This document shows positions 1 through 10,090 of a stretch of DNA of 64,000 bases, piece by piece. The translations under genes were made by a program, and so were the position numbers. Location of the stretch: the NCBI GenBank assembly GCA_032871835.1, contig CM065299.1:83829652-83893651 (forward strand). Reading direction: 5' to 3'. Within the stretch, counting starts at the first letter, position 1. Each line of letters opens with the position of its first letter. The stretch is from Dipteronia dyeriana (taxonomy: Eukaryota > Streptophyta > Magnoliopsida > Sapindales > Sapindaceae). A model generated the notes under the pieces. It made no database searches, was not told the origin of the DNA, and saw only the letters and a list, made by a program, of their open reading frames with translations.

Positions 1-305
1 AGTTGGATTAAATATTGTTTAAATTTATTTATAAATTAAATATAATAGTATATAATATATAAATTATAATGTAAGGGTAAAATAGTAAAATTGATAAAGA
101 AGATTTTTCATCGAATTTTCTTTCTTTCATGTGTACCAAACGGCTCAAGAGAAAATTATTTTTCTTTCTTTCCCTCATCTTTTCTATCTCTCCAAATCTT
201 TCCATTATTCTTATTTTCTTTCCTTCCTACCAAACAAAACCTTAAATCCAATGGCACGTATCCAAGAAACTGATATATCTTATAACAGTTCGAAGTGATA
301 ATGGA

Positions 306-340
<35 letters not shown>

Positions 341-499
341 TAAATTCTATTGTCAGTTTCGTAATGATGTAAGATATATCAGTTCCTTTTATGTAGGTCA
401 TTAGATTTAAAAGTTTTTACTTGGCGGCATGCACTTGTCAAAGCATCTTTTAAATCCAATGACCCACATGTAAAGAACTGATATATTTTATATCAGTCC
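1..499. other. AT-rich spacer with MITE-like inverted motif
   Basis: No gene is visible; the short open frames are low-complexity. A motif resembling AAATCCAATGRCNC followed by AACTGATATATCTTA occurs at about 243-290, again inverted at about 360-410, and a third time in the first orientation at about 449-497. The first two copies form terminal inverted repeats of a small MITE-like unit of about 170 bp. A TA/CA microsatellite lies between them at about 310-340. The family is not recognised. Confidence 0.45.
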
Positions 500-991
500 T
501 ACTACAAGAATTTTAGTCTTTCCAAACAAAACTTTAGGAGACAAAGTAAGATTTGTAGGCACAAGTAACTTTTCACCTCAAAACGAGTTTCTTCGGCACG
601 GTAACCTTTCCCCATAAAACTCAAAATTCGTAGGCTTATGGTACAAAACGTTTCCCCACAAAACGAGTTTCGTCGGTACAGGTAACATTTCCCCTCAAAA
701 CTCAAAATTCGTAGACTAAAGATACAAAACTTTTCCCTACAAAACAAGTTTCATCGGTGCAAGTAACCTTTCCCCATGAAACTCAAAATTCGTAGGCTAA
801 GGGTAAAAAAACCAATTCCCCACAAAACTCAAATTTCGTACGGAAAAGTTAATTAAAATTAAAAAATATATACTAAAAATAATTAATTAATTAATTAAAA
901 CATATATATGCTAAAAAATATTAAAGTTAGTTAATTAAAATTAAATTTTTTGGATAATTCCACCACGACCAAACTAATCAGTAGTGGACAC

Positions 992-1313
992 TAATGGTGT
1001 CCACGGTTCGGTTCTGGTTTCGTGAAAATGTCAAACCGAAACCGTAAACGGATCGAACGGTTACGGTTCGGTTTCAGTTTCGTAACAACCGATTTGGCAG
1101 TTACGGTTCGGTTTCAGTTTCGGTTTCAGTTTCGGTTTTAGACCCTTTTTTACCACGTGTCACAATTTGATTGGTTCAATTTTTTTATATAATATGATAA
1201 AAACCACCGGTTTTAGGCGGCTTTTGGAGAAGTTGAACCGTAACCGATGGTTTCGATTATGGTTCGGTTTTAGTTTGGTTTCGGACGGTTTAACCAAACT
1301 ATAGACACCTCTA
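992..1313. mobile_element. Non-autonomous hAT-like element, 322 bp
   Basis: The left end TAATGGTGTCCACGGTTCGG and the reverse complement of the right end (TAGAGGTGTCTATAGTTTGG) are imperfect inverted repeats. The element is flanked by GTGGACAC (984-991) and GTGGACAA (1314-1321), an 8-bp duplication with one mismatch, as expected for hAT transposition. The interior is built from repeats of CGGTTTCGGTTT, common in plant hAT MITEs. No transposase is encoded. It lies inside the CACTA-like element. Confidence 0.65.
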
Positions 1314-1806
1314 GTGGACAATCGATATATAAAAGTTTGATTAAAGAATATATAAACTACACTTATTAAAAAAAAAATCTTATCCAATAGATTTCCACTT
1401 CCTAGGTTTAGAGTATGGCATCTTCTATGCCTATGCAGTTGGTCCTCATTAAACTGATATATGATTAATTGTTAATTAATTAACTCTTATCACATTTTCC
1501 ATTAACACCATCTCAATTGATTACCACTTTGAGCTATTGATCTTTAAAAAAAAATTATAAAAGTGGACAATCGATATATAAAAGTTTGATTAAAGAATAT
1601 ATAAACTACACTTATTAAAAAAAAAATCTTATCCAATAGATTTCCACTTCCTAGGTTTAGAGTATGGCATCTTCTATGCCTATGCAGTTGGTCCTCATTA
1701 AACTGATCTATGATTAATTGTTAATTAATTAACTCTTATCACATTTTCCATTAACACCATCTCAATTGATTACCACTTTGAGCTATTGATCTTTAAAAAA
1801 AAATTA
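1314..1806. repeat. Tandem duplication, 249-bp unit, two copies
   Basis: A unit starting GTGGACAATCGATAT at 1314 is repeated almost identically from 1563. The differences seen are a few bases (for example ATATATG versus ATCTATG). The near identity indicates a recent duplication. The first unit starts exactly at the right-hand target duplication of the hAT-like element. Confidence 0.85.
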
Positions 1807-2113
1807 ACAGAAATTGATAAAAAAAAAACGTTATCACCAAGCCCGATTTGCAATCCAATAAATATTTTTCAATATATGTTTGTCATTCAAATTAAGTTGA
1901 ATAAATTTAAATTTATCTAATAAGTTTTTTTTTAATATCTAACAGCTCATATAGGTCATATATAAATATTGTGTAATTGTTAAAAAATTAAGTGTTGTAG
2001 TTAGGCGATAAAGGCTTACGACTTCAATATATGATGTTGTAAGTTCAATTCGTCATAACGACAATTAACTGTCATTATTATCAAGGGTTGGCCGGACGGT
2101 GGATTAATTTTTA

Positions 2114-2340
2114 AAGTTCCAACATCTCTGCCGATGAATGTATACTCTTAGTTGACGAAACTCAAAATTCCGTCGGCTAAAACCTTTCCTGACCATGGTG
2201 TCCTCACGAATTTACCGACGAATTTTTTAAGTTCCAACATCTCTACCAATGAATGTTTACTCTTAGTTGACGAAACTCAAAATTTCGTCGGCTAAAACCT
2301 TTCCCGACCATGGTGTCCTCACGAATTTACCTACGAAATA
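2114..2340. repeat. Tandem subterminal repeat, 115-bp unit, two copies
   Basis: The block starting AAGTTCCAACATCTCT at 2114 recurs at 2229 with few changes. Each copy contains GACGAAACTCAAAAT, CGTCGGCTAAAACC and GGTGTCCTCACGAATTTACC. The motif set resembles the array at 580-840, so these are probably subterminal repeats of the CACTA-like element. Confidence 0.75.
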
Positions 2341-2409
2341 CAAAAATGATTCGACAGGAAAGAAAGACAAAAAATCTTGTAGTGTTCGAATTAACAATAG
2401 AAAGACTAT

Positions 2410-2481
2410 ATATTATTATTATTATTATTATTATTGTTTATTTATTTAGTTCTAGATACTGTGATGCTTAGGTTAGTCCAA

Positions 2482-2529
<48 letters not shown>
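2410..2529. repeat. Microsatellites (TTA)n and (AT)n
   Basis: A (TTA)n run covers about 2410-2436 and a (TA)n run about 2486-2529. Both are simple repeats with no coding content. Confidence 0.9.
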
Positions 2530-2530
<1 letters not shown>

Positions 2531-2532
2531 GG

Positions 2533-2855
2533 TTATCTCATAAGTGATAATTTATTTTAATTTTTGTCAAGATCATCTTGAAATCACATTCATTTTTATG
2601 AATTTTGATCTGAATTTTTTTGTGGATGATATTTTCTGTAAAATCTACATATATAAAATTGAGAACTTTTCAAACACCACAACTATTTATCCCGATTTTA
2701 TTAAATATAAAGACATCGATAAAAGGGTGAAATATAGGAAAAATCAAGAAAAATTGTTGTGTTTGAAAAAATTCAGATCAAAATTCAAAAAAATGGATGT
2801 CGTTTCATGGTGGTCCTTACCAAAAATAAAATAAGAGATTCCTTATGAGAGAAAC
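2533..2855. mobile_element. MITE with ~85-bp terminal inverted repeats
   Basis: The sequence from TCTCATAAG on the left pairs, reverse-complemented, with the sequence ending CTTATGAGAGA on the right. The arms continue through ATTTTGATCTGAATTTTT, giving long imperfect inverted repeats of about 85 bp around a short AT-rich centre. The total of about 320 bp and lack of coding capacity fit a MITE. Superfamily and exact ends are unclear because the flanks are (AT)n. Confidence 0.7.
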
Positions 2856-2867
2856 AATATATATATA

Positions 2868-3009
2868 GTCATTTTCCTATCAGTGCGCACTGATAGAATT
2901 ATATAAGAACATTGAATATGAACAACTCATTTATAAAATAACTTTGACAAATGTACATTCAATGTCCTTATATAATTTCATCGGTGCGTATTTATATGAA
3001 AATTTTCGT
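2868..3009. mobile_element. Short MITE, about 140 bp
   Basis: The left arm contains TGCGCACTGATAGAATTATA followed by AAGAACATTGAAT. The right arm, reverse-complemented, contains TACGCACCGATGAAATTATA followed by AAGGACATTGAAT. The arms cover most of the element, so it can fold into a hairpin. It lies directly beside the preceding MITE, separated by a short AT run. Confidence 0.65.
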
Positions 3010-4273
3010 GTGTATATATATATATATTGTATAATTCATGAATACCGCACCCACGTTCGGTAACATAAAAAGACACAATAAAGCGCTTTACCATAATTCT
3101 AATACCTATGGTCGATATGAAATTGAGCTCTTCAACTATCTGCATTTGTCATGAAAGATTAATTTGAATTTCTTCTTCATGATGAATGAAATTACAAAGG
3201 AAGATGAGTCTAGTATTGATGTATAATGTCCGTAATTGCATCAAATTCTCAGTAGTAATTTTTTTTTTTCCTTCATATGGATTCTGGCTATAGTTTGTTA
3301 TGTTACTCCATATATTAATCAGGCCTTGCAGAGGAACCACTCAACATCAGGGACCATATGATAAAGTTATCAAAAGCTCCTTAAAGCTTAAAATGTTTGG
3401 TGATCTAGACTTCACATCTAGTAGTCAAGCAAACCCATTGATGGAGATTCTTAAGAAATTATGTAGATAAATATAGCTGAGACGCGACCACATCAAAGTG
3501 AAACGTAGACATCTCATGGCAAAACCCCCCTCTGGATGATGGAACATTTAACCCACGTGAAATGAGCAACATGAAAACTATAACTTTTTGGTGTGAAGAT
3601 GAACCCGTCGACAAACTATGGGAATCCAGAGATGGATATTATTCATCTTGTCTTGTTCCACATACATGATCAATCTTGATTAGAGATTTGAAGAATAACT
3701 TAGATCTTAGGAGAATTTTCCTTGTTTTTGCATCTACTTTCGAGGCAAAGTCATCTTATTATGTGTTCTTGAGTAACTTGAATCGTGATTGAGAGAATTT
3801 TCAACTGTTTTGCTTCTATAAAACAGTATAAGGAACTGGAGAAAGCGAAGAAGAATCATGATGTCAAGAAAATCTACAATAATGTGTACGACCGGTACAG
3901 ATTATTTAGATTAATAGCAACATCAATCTCCCACAACAGAATTTCGAATCACGTCATAATCAAATCAGTTTAAGATCTAGTTTGCTTTGCAAATTGAATA
4001 TGATTCCTTGTATTGTAAAACAATGGAGATAACAAATCTTCAAGAAAATGCCTTCCAACTGATGATGATATATAATAACATCATGTTAACAGCAAGTATG
4101 CACAATTACACATCATTTCATACTACAACACTAGAAAACTAACAGGGCATGCATTTCTTCGGAAATCAATTGAAATGACACCAAAAACTGAATCAAAGAA
4201 CCAGCTTACAAATTCTACAAAATTTTCTAAGCCAGTCATTTATGGAGAGAATATTTACCACAAGATCTGTCCT
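3010..4273. other. Intergenic spacer, no gene recognised
   Basis: Both strands were read. Open frames here are short and show no recognisable protein similarity. Base composition is less extreme than in neighbouring spacers. The last 150-250 bases before 4274 would be the 3' untranslated region of the small minus-strand gene that ends there. Confidence 0.5.
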
Positions 4274-4827
4274 TCACTTGTGAATAAAATCCTTCAAGAA
4301 TTCGTTCCCCTGCTCAAGCGTTGCATTTCTTCGCCAATTCTCAACTGCTCTGAGGACGGTAGCATTAGCTTGGTGTATCTCCTCGGCAGAGAACTTGTGT
4401 TCTATGATCCCCAAAGGTCCGGGTTGCAGTATTTTAACCACAGTTTCCATCTCCGACTCCAGCTGCCTTTAAGATAGGAACAGCAACATATCATCAACAA
4501 ACACTCAACACACAAAAAACAAAATTGACCACTTGTCCATATTATCGATCTTTTAATGAGCATTAAACAAATCCAACTACCTGAACGATCGAAAATGAAA
4601 AATCAGGTGCATCAATTAAATGATCAATTCACACTTCCAACTATGAATCTCAAACAGAAAACTGTAACGACAAAATCAGATTTCAATTGTTATTTGATCA
4701 ACCATGCAATGAATTTGCCAATGTTATAGCAATTAAATAATCACAAAACCCTAACCAAATAGAAACATCACCTGTACAGGTTTGAAAAAGGCAAGGCCCG
4801 GCCTAGCCGAGTTAAGGATATATGCAT
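4274..4827 (-). CDS. Small conserved plant protein, 82 aa, two exons
   Basis: Exon 1 covers 4827-4772 and exon 2 covers 4466-4274. The 305-nt intron has a GTGATG donor (preceded by TACAG) and a TTAAAG acceptor. The joined frame starts at the first ATG after an in-frame upstream stop and ends TGA, giving about 82 residues. Exon 2 encodes QLESEMETVVKILQPGPLG, IIEHKFSAEEI and AVENWRRNATLE, an obviously protein-like, soluble, helical sequence. From memory it resembles a small conserved plant protein annotated in Arabidopsis as 'DIS3-exonuclease-like', but no exonuclease domain fits in 82 residues and I assign no function. The coding strand is shown by the splice sites and by the codon-like conservation of exon 2. 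The plus-strand open frame over the same bases is an artefact. Both neighbouring genes also lie on the minus strand. Confidence 0.7.
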
Positions 4828-4973
4828 CTTTCTTCTACAAGAAACACCTTCACAGTCGCAGTCTCGCAGGTTAAACTTACAGGCAACAGGCGACTTTCAA
4901 GCGTCGTTTTCATTCCTCGCGTACGGCGTCGTTTTAGGAGTCCAAAAGGACCAAAAGTGAAACATAAAAGGAG

Positions 4974-5046
4974 CGTCTCCACTTGGGATCGAACCCAGGA
5001 TCACTATTTCCGAAGACCAGAGCCTTATCTATTGGGCCATGGAGTC
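4974..5046 (-). tRNA. tRNA-Arg(UCG), degenerate and probably a pseudogene
   Basis: The 73-nt minus-strand sequence begins GACTCCATGGCCCAAT and contains the B-box GGTTCGATCCC. Position 34-36 is TCG, giving an Arg(UCG) anticodon. Length and spacing are exact for an intronless tRNA, and TTTT follows within a few bases, as for a Pol III terminator. Several positions are damaged: an A-A mismatch in the acceptor stem (2-71), G-A in the anticodon stem (30-40), G-A in the T stem (51-63), and G18 changed to A in the D loop. The tertiary fold is therefore probably impaired. It may be a tRNA pseudogene or a tRNA-derived relic rather than a working tRNA. It lies just upstream of the small two-exon gene on the same strand. 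Confidence 0.6.
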
Positions 5047-5899
5047 ATATGTTGAAATCGCCATATATATTATATAATTCAACTTTTGCCAACAATCTGT
5101 GACCGGGGCATGACGTTACGATGAAGCTTGGTTAATTAACATGATCCTCTTTGCACTTTTTGTGTCATCGATTTCACGTGTTTAATATAGTAAATATATT
5201 AAGATTTTATATTGATTAAGTATGGGATTAGTTAAGGTGTATAACCCATTGGATACCCTTTTCTTACGAGCCGATTTTTAAAGATGAGTTCTACCTATTG
5301 GGTTCGTATCAAAATCAATGGTTTAGATTATTTTTATTAATTCTTATGTTTTACATTGTAACAACATATAATTAACCCAAACCATGAATTTAAGTGAGGA
5401 CACGAAAGATGCGGAGGGAATCGAAATCTTAATTAACATTCCATGAAAGTGCAATGCTACCTCATACGTCCTTTGTTACATTACCGTGGATCGGTGGTAA
5501 ATGACGCTCATATGATATTCCAAGTTCAAGTTACTACACCGCTGGCGGTATTTATATAAATGAAGTCTCTTATTGTAAATTGCAATGCTAACAAATAAGT
5601 AAAATGTGTTTCAAATGGGAAGTCTCAGCTCTGTCAAAAAGGTTAAAACATGTGCTTTTAACTCGGTTTCAATTTTCTAAAATTTTCTCGCACATGCATC
5701 CAAACATACCCTATTAGGATACAAGTTTGATCAAGACTGCATTCCCTAAGCAACCCATAATCAACACTCAACCAATAAGAAAAAAAACTATCAATAATCT
5801 GGTAACATCATTAATTAGATACAATCACACCATATATAATATATATACTATACACTCTTAATTAATTTACTTTTTCAAACAATCACACTATATCGATGA
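5047..5899. other. Spacer between tRNA-like gene and SETH6-like gene
   Basis: The stretch is AT-rich and I see no coding frame on either strand. The part next to 5900 should contain the 3' untranslated region of the minus-strand SETH6-like gene. No repeat family was recognised. Confidence 0.5.
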
Positions 5900-8800
5900 T
5901 CATGACACTGAGTGGCGCCACCGCTTCTGTAACATGAATCGATTTTCTGAGTTAGCCTTGCCACCTACAGGCTTGAGACCGTTGATCCTGAAGAGGGCAT
6001 TGAGCTTGCTTAATTTCTTCGTAAACGATTTGAAGAGCTTGTTAGCAGGATGTGACCTTACCAGCTCTTGTTTCATGGACACATGGTCTTTTTCGAGGTC
6101 TGTTAGTCTCATTCTCATTCTTGCAACTTCAAGCTTCAGCTCCCTGTTCTCTCTTCTCACTGATGCATAGTTGTCTCTTGGAGAAATGGCTCCGCTCCCT
6201 GCGCCACTGCTTGATCTTTGAGGGAATTGTCCATTATTGATTGCACCGAAGAAGAACTGGTTGTGTCCACCACTCATTGCATTTCGAAGCCTGATTTGTT
6301 CGAAATAGAGTACCTGTACTGCCATCTGCACTGGTAGCCTCTCATTCTGTGCTGCATGACTACATGCTTCTTGTGATAGTTTTTGACAGTCAATTGTCTT
6401 GCACAACCTGTATCGCTCTGAGTCCTTCATATTCGGATGAACCTACAAACACAATCACAATTGTTGTTCACAATCTAGCAACAAAATTCTAAACATAACT
6501 TCCAACACAAGTATAATTGAATGCTGCTTACTTTGAGGAAGATATCCACAGCTCTGTACAATCCATCGCTTACTATACGAGCGTGGTCTGGAAGTAGTTC
6601 AGCTAATGCTATGAATTTTGATGGCAACAGGTTGGAGTCTAGTGCAACTTCTGCTAGATAATTGTCCAACAACTTTGATACTTTGAGAATTGAACTCTGC
6701 TTAGGAGATCCAGGGCTGTCAAAATCATAAACCATTTCGCTTTCATCTCTCAAGTGATTATTATTATTATTGTCTTCATCGTCATCCTCATCCAAGTTGA
6801 GAAATATTGAGAAGATCCTCAACATTGAATCTGTATCGTACAATGTGCTGTGGTTGCTCCCGTGTGAGTTTGCCGGGATAAGAATGTCTTCAAGGATTGC
6901 CTGATCAAGTTGAAGACCAATACGCCTCTCTAAATCGGATCTGCAAGAGGTAATAGCAGATGCTGCTATTGCTGTTTTCAAAAGACTTGAAAGAAATGCC
7001 ATTGGAACCGGACTCTTTCTTGATTGTGTTGGTAACAAGCCCACCATTGTTTCAACAATGATCCTTTGTCTCTTCTGCAACTCCAAATCCAGGAGGCTTC
7101 CTTTCACCAACTGAGGGTCTCTGACAACAAGACCTTGTAGAGAATTATGTGCATAATTTATCAAAATCTTGCTGATCAAATCCTGTTTTAGTCCCTTTGA
7201 TTTTACTGCGGATAGAACTCGTTGGAAGAAATCAAGATTAAGCATTGCTAGAGACTTTCCCCACCAATCCGATGGTGTTTCAGGTTCGATGTTTGTGGTA
7301 GTTTTTGCAGGGAAGTTATGATCAAGCTTTAACAAACCAGAGGTGAGCTGTTCTTTACATGCATTATTTGCTATCGCATTGATAAGCCTGTTAATCAGAT
7401 TGATCTCATCAGATACCGGTAAGAGGCTTTCACAACGATGAAGAACGGATATAGAGTTCGATATGTTTGGGAAAACCATCTCCTGTAGATAAGCTTCAGC
7501 TCTAGTCTCCAGGTTTTTCTCAGCAAAATCTTCTGTCATTTCCAGGAAATGTGCAGAACAATGTAGCATCGCAACATTCGACAAGGTAATCTCAACGTTT
7601 ACTCCGTAGCAGAACTTTGCAGCCTGCTCAAATGACTCTGATCCACCCGGAACTGCTGATAGATTAATGCGTGAAATTTTTGTCTCCTTCGATTCCAATA
7701 ACAGTTTTCGAATTCTTCCACTTCGAGACACTAGAGGGAACTGCAAGAGAATCGCAGTAAAAGCCTTACTAAATCTCCAACAATAAGACGATACTAGACC
7801 TAAAATTGTTCGGTTCATTGAAAAAGGACTATGATGTTCATAGTTTTATTTCTAATAATTAGATACTATATTAAGGATACCAACCGGTTGTAATTCAATT
7901 TAGATATGACTAAAATTGCATACAGGAAAGAACCGATAGTGAATTTCATTAGTTTTGCATCGATAAGTTAGATACATGGATGAATTTATAATAAAAAACA
8001 AACTTGATTAGCAGAATGTGTTGGTAGAGCAAGAAACAGATCCCTCCTCGTACCTTATGAAGTGCAAAGTTTGATGATCCTACTTCGATAGTGAGGTCAC
8101 TAGACACATCCGAAATTGGCCTGCAAAACAGTAGAACATTGAATGGATGAAAACTGGTCCTCCATAGAGACAAAAAAAAAAAAATCTTGAAAATGGAACA
8201 ATGAGTAAAGACAGGAAGAAAGAAACACAAGGAAACATACATTCTTGTAATGGACAATAATTTAGGAACCATGCAGGAGCTTCTACTGAAGGCTTGCAAC
8301 CCCATGTTTGAACTCATTATTATGATCTAAACAAATTCATTAGTCTTCTGCAGAAATTATTCATTTTTTATATATACGGTTTAATGATCTTCCTCAAAGC
8401 TTGTGGACAGAATGATCTGTCTTGATTTTATGTTTCGACACAAGTGGCCCAGATATTAGACATACGACTCAATTATTAAATCATATCACTAGCTTCCAAG
8501 CACTAGAACAGGCAAATAAGATCATATTTGAAGGTAAAAAAATGCTTTGGTTGTACAAAGAAGTGGAAAATAATCTGGCCAGATACTAATGTGACAATTT
8601 TGTTGCATTATGTATAATCTGTCAAATACATATTGATGAACAGATGTGTACGGCACTTTCATACAAGTTTGAGGGCCTATTGAAAGTCAGAGCTTGCAAA
8701 ATTATTGAGAGGCAAGACAGGATATGAGAATAAATGAGTTCAGTCTCGTGACAGTGTCAATTGGTTAGAGAACTTGAAGGGTCAAGTACTTCAGAGGTTT

Positions 8801-9212
8801 GATCTGCCGGATTCTTCGCTTACAGGTGATAGAATGAAGTGTTGTTTTCTTCTATTAAATAGATAGGGGGGCCGTATGTGAGAAGACTAGTGAGAAATGT
8901 TGACAAAATCACTATAGGCTATCGTTTGGACTATTCAAAGCAAGAACATCAACAACAGGAATTACATAGCAACCACAGAATAAAATTTCCAAATAAGAGC
9001 AAAAACATGTTTCATATTTTGCAAGAGATGTATGATAAATGCAGAATTATGATTGCAACTACCATGAGAAGCAGTGTACAGAGAAATAGCTGAGAATTAA
9101 AGGGAAGATAATATTGTTACCATTCAGTGGCATGCCTTATACTAGAGCTTGGACGAAAAGATCTCTTCCCTGATATACTTGGCTTCAATTCACCAACAGT
9201 GACAACACCCAT
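5900..9212 (-). CDS. SETH6-like: BTB/POZ-NPH3 family protein, SETH6-like, 636 aa, four exons
   Basis: Exons are 9212-9121, 8120-8054, 7740-6532 and 6442-5900. Every junction is GT-AG and the phases agree, giving 636 residues, usual for NPH3 proteins. The start at 9212 gives [19 protein letters not shown], matching my memory of Arabidopsis SETH6. The BTB domain follows (about residues 35-140; [36 protein letters not shown]). The NPH3 domain covers about 215-490 ([53 protein letters not shown]). An Asp/Asn-rich loop sits near residue 385 and a coiled coil near 535-585 ([18 protein letters not shown]). The protein ends RWRHSVS; NPH3 itself binds 14-3-3 through the third-last serine of a similar tail. 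NPH3/RPT2 proteins are CUL3-E3 substrate adaptors or plasma-membrane signalling partners; SETH6 was named from pollen-germination mutants. The exact paralogue is inferred. The gene looks intact. Confidence 0.88.
8121..9120 (-). other. Intron 1 of the SETH6-like gene, with an alternative in-phase start
   Basis: The intron runs from donor GTAACA at 9120 to acceptor TTTTGCAG at 8121, 1000 nt. Inside it an ATG at 8317 opens 25 codons ending at 8241 with donor GTATGT. That segment would also splice to exon 2 in the correct phase. It lacks the conserved family N-terminus, so I regard the 9212 start as correct and this segment as a possible alternative first exon or chance. Confidence 0.6.
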
Positions 9213-10090
9213 CTCTATCTTCTCCTAAAAGAAAACAACAAAAACAAAACAAAACAAAAAAAAACTGACAATTCAGCCTTAGTACAATGGTGTTCTTTCT
9301 CTGACTTGTGTTTTAACAACCCAATATCTCTCTTGTCAGGTCCAAAAACTACCTAGAAGTAGTACTGATAGATGTTATTATTCTTCTGCTGCTGATGATG
9401 ACAGATTGATAGGTTGTTTAATTAAAGAAAAAAGCTGGAGTGAGAGGAAAGTCACATGAACTCATGCAGGATTAAAGGAGTGTAATGTAGTGATGACTTT
9501 GAAAATGAAAAACTTTAATCAAGTGTTTTTTTATAATGTGATTAATAATCTAAAGTCAAGGAATTTTTGCAGGGTGGTGTGCTTGCACTTTTCGGTGAAA
9601 GTTAGTTTTGTGAGGAATTTTTTGCCTTTTTTATGGGTTTTGTTTTGTTGAGAAGAAAATTTGCAGGAATCCTGAAGGTCTGCAATGCTTTTGGGGGGTG
9701 TAATCATAGCTAGTGAAAGCTACCCACATAAAGATTAGTATAAATTAAACCTTATATTATGTGTAAAGTCTCATTAAAGTGGAAATTTATAAAGATAAGT
9801 TGGATCATGGATGACACTTGTTATAACGAGCAACACATTACCTCTACTTTTATTTATATGGATCTAATTATATAAAGCCTATTTTAGTAATACAAGAATA
9901 CTTGTACACAAGAACTGATTTGGTTTGAGCATCCAAACTTTGTGCCTTCCAAATTTCTGTGCCATAAAACACTACAACATTTCACTAACTAATTTGGAAA
10001 GGTATTCCTCAAAAAGATTTTTTCGATCCTACGGGCATCAACTTCCATAGTGCAATTCTTTTATGTACAGGTATTCCTTATTAAAAGTTT
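9213..10090. other. Upstream region of the SETH6-like gene
   Basis: The first tens of bases should be 5' untranslated leader, with an AAAAC-rich run at about 9228-9263 (GTTTT-rich on the coding strand). Beyond that I see AT-rich sequence without coding frames. No convincing TATA box or other control site can be assigned by eye. Confidence 0.45.

Larger units (their letters stand above)
500..2384. mobile_element. Non-autonomous CACTA-like (En/Spm) element
   Basis: The left end reads TACTACAAGAATTTTAG and the right end reads CTTGTAGTG. These are inverted copies of the CACTACAAGAAAA terminus typical of plant CACTA elements, with the first C mutated on the left. Subterminal regions carry many copies of AAACTCAAAATTCGTCGG and ACCTTTCCCC, as in CACTA subterminal arrays. 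No transposase is visible. The flanking triplets are TCC and TTC, so the expected 3-bp target duplication is only a 2-of-3 match. A hAT-like element and two tandem duplications lie inside. Confidence 0.5.

Noticed and set aside
2544..2834. 96-codon plus-strand frame
   Set aside because: It lies within the arms of an inverted-repeat MITE and reflects its symmetry.
4175..4477. 100-codon plus-strand open frame over the small gene
   Set aside because: Its sequence looks unlike a protein family, while the opposite strand gives a convincing peptide with phase-correct splicing.
8949..9092. Short plus-strand frame inside intron 1 of the SETH6-like gene
   Set aside because: No homology and it lies antisense within an intron supported by the family-matching exons.
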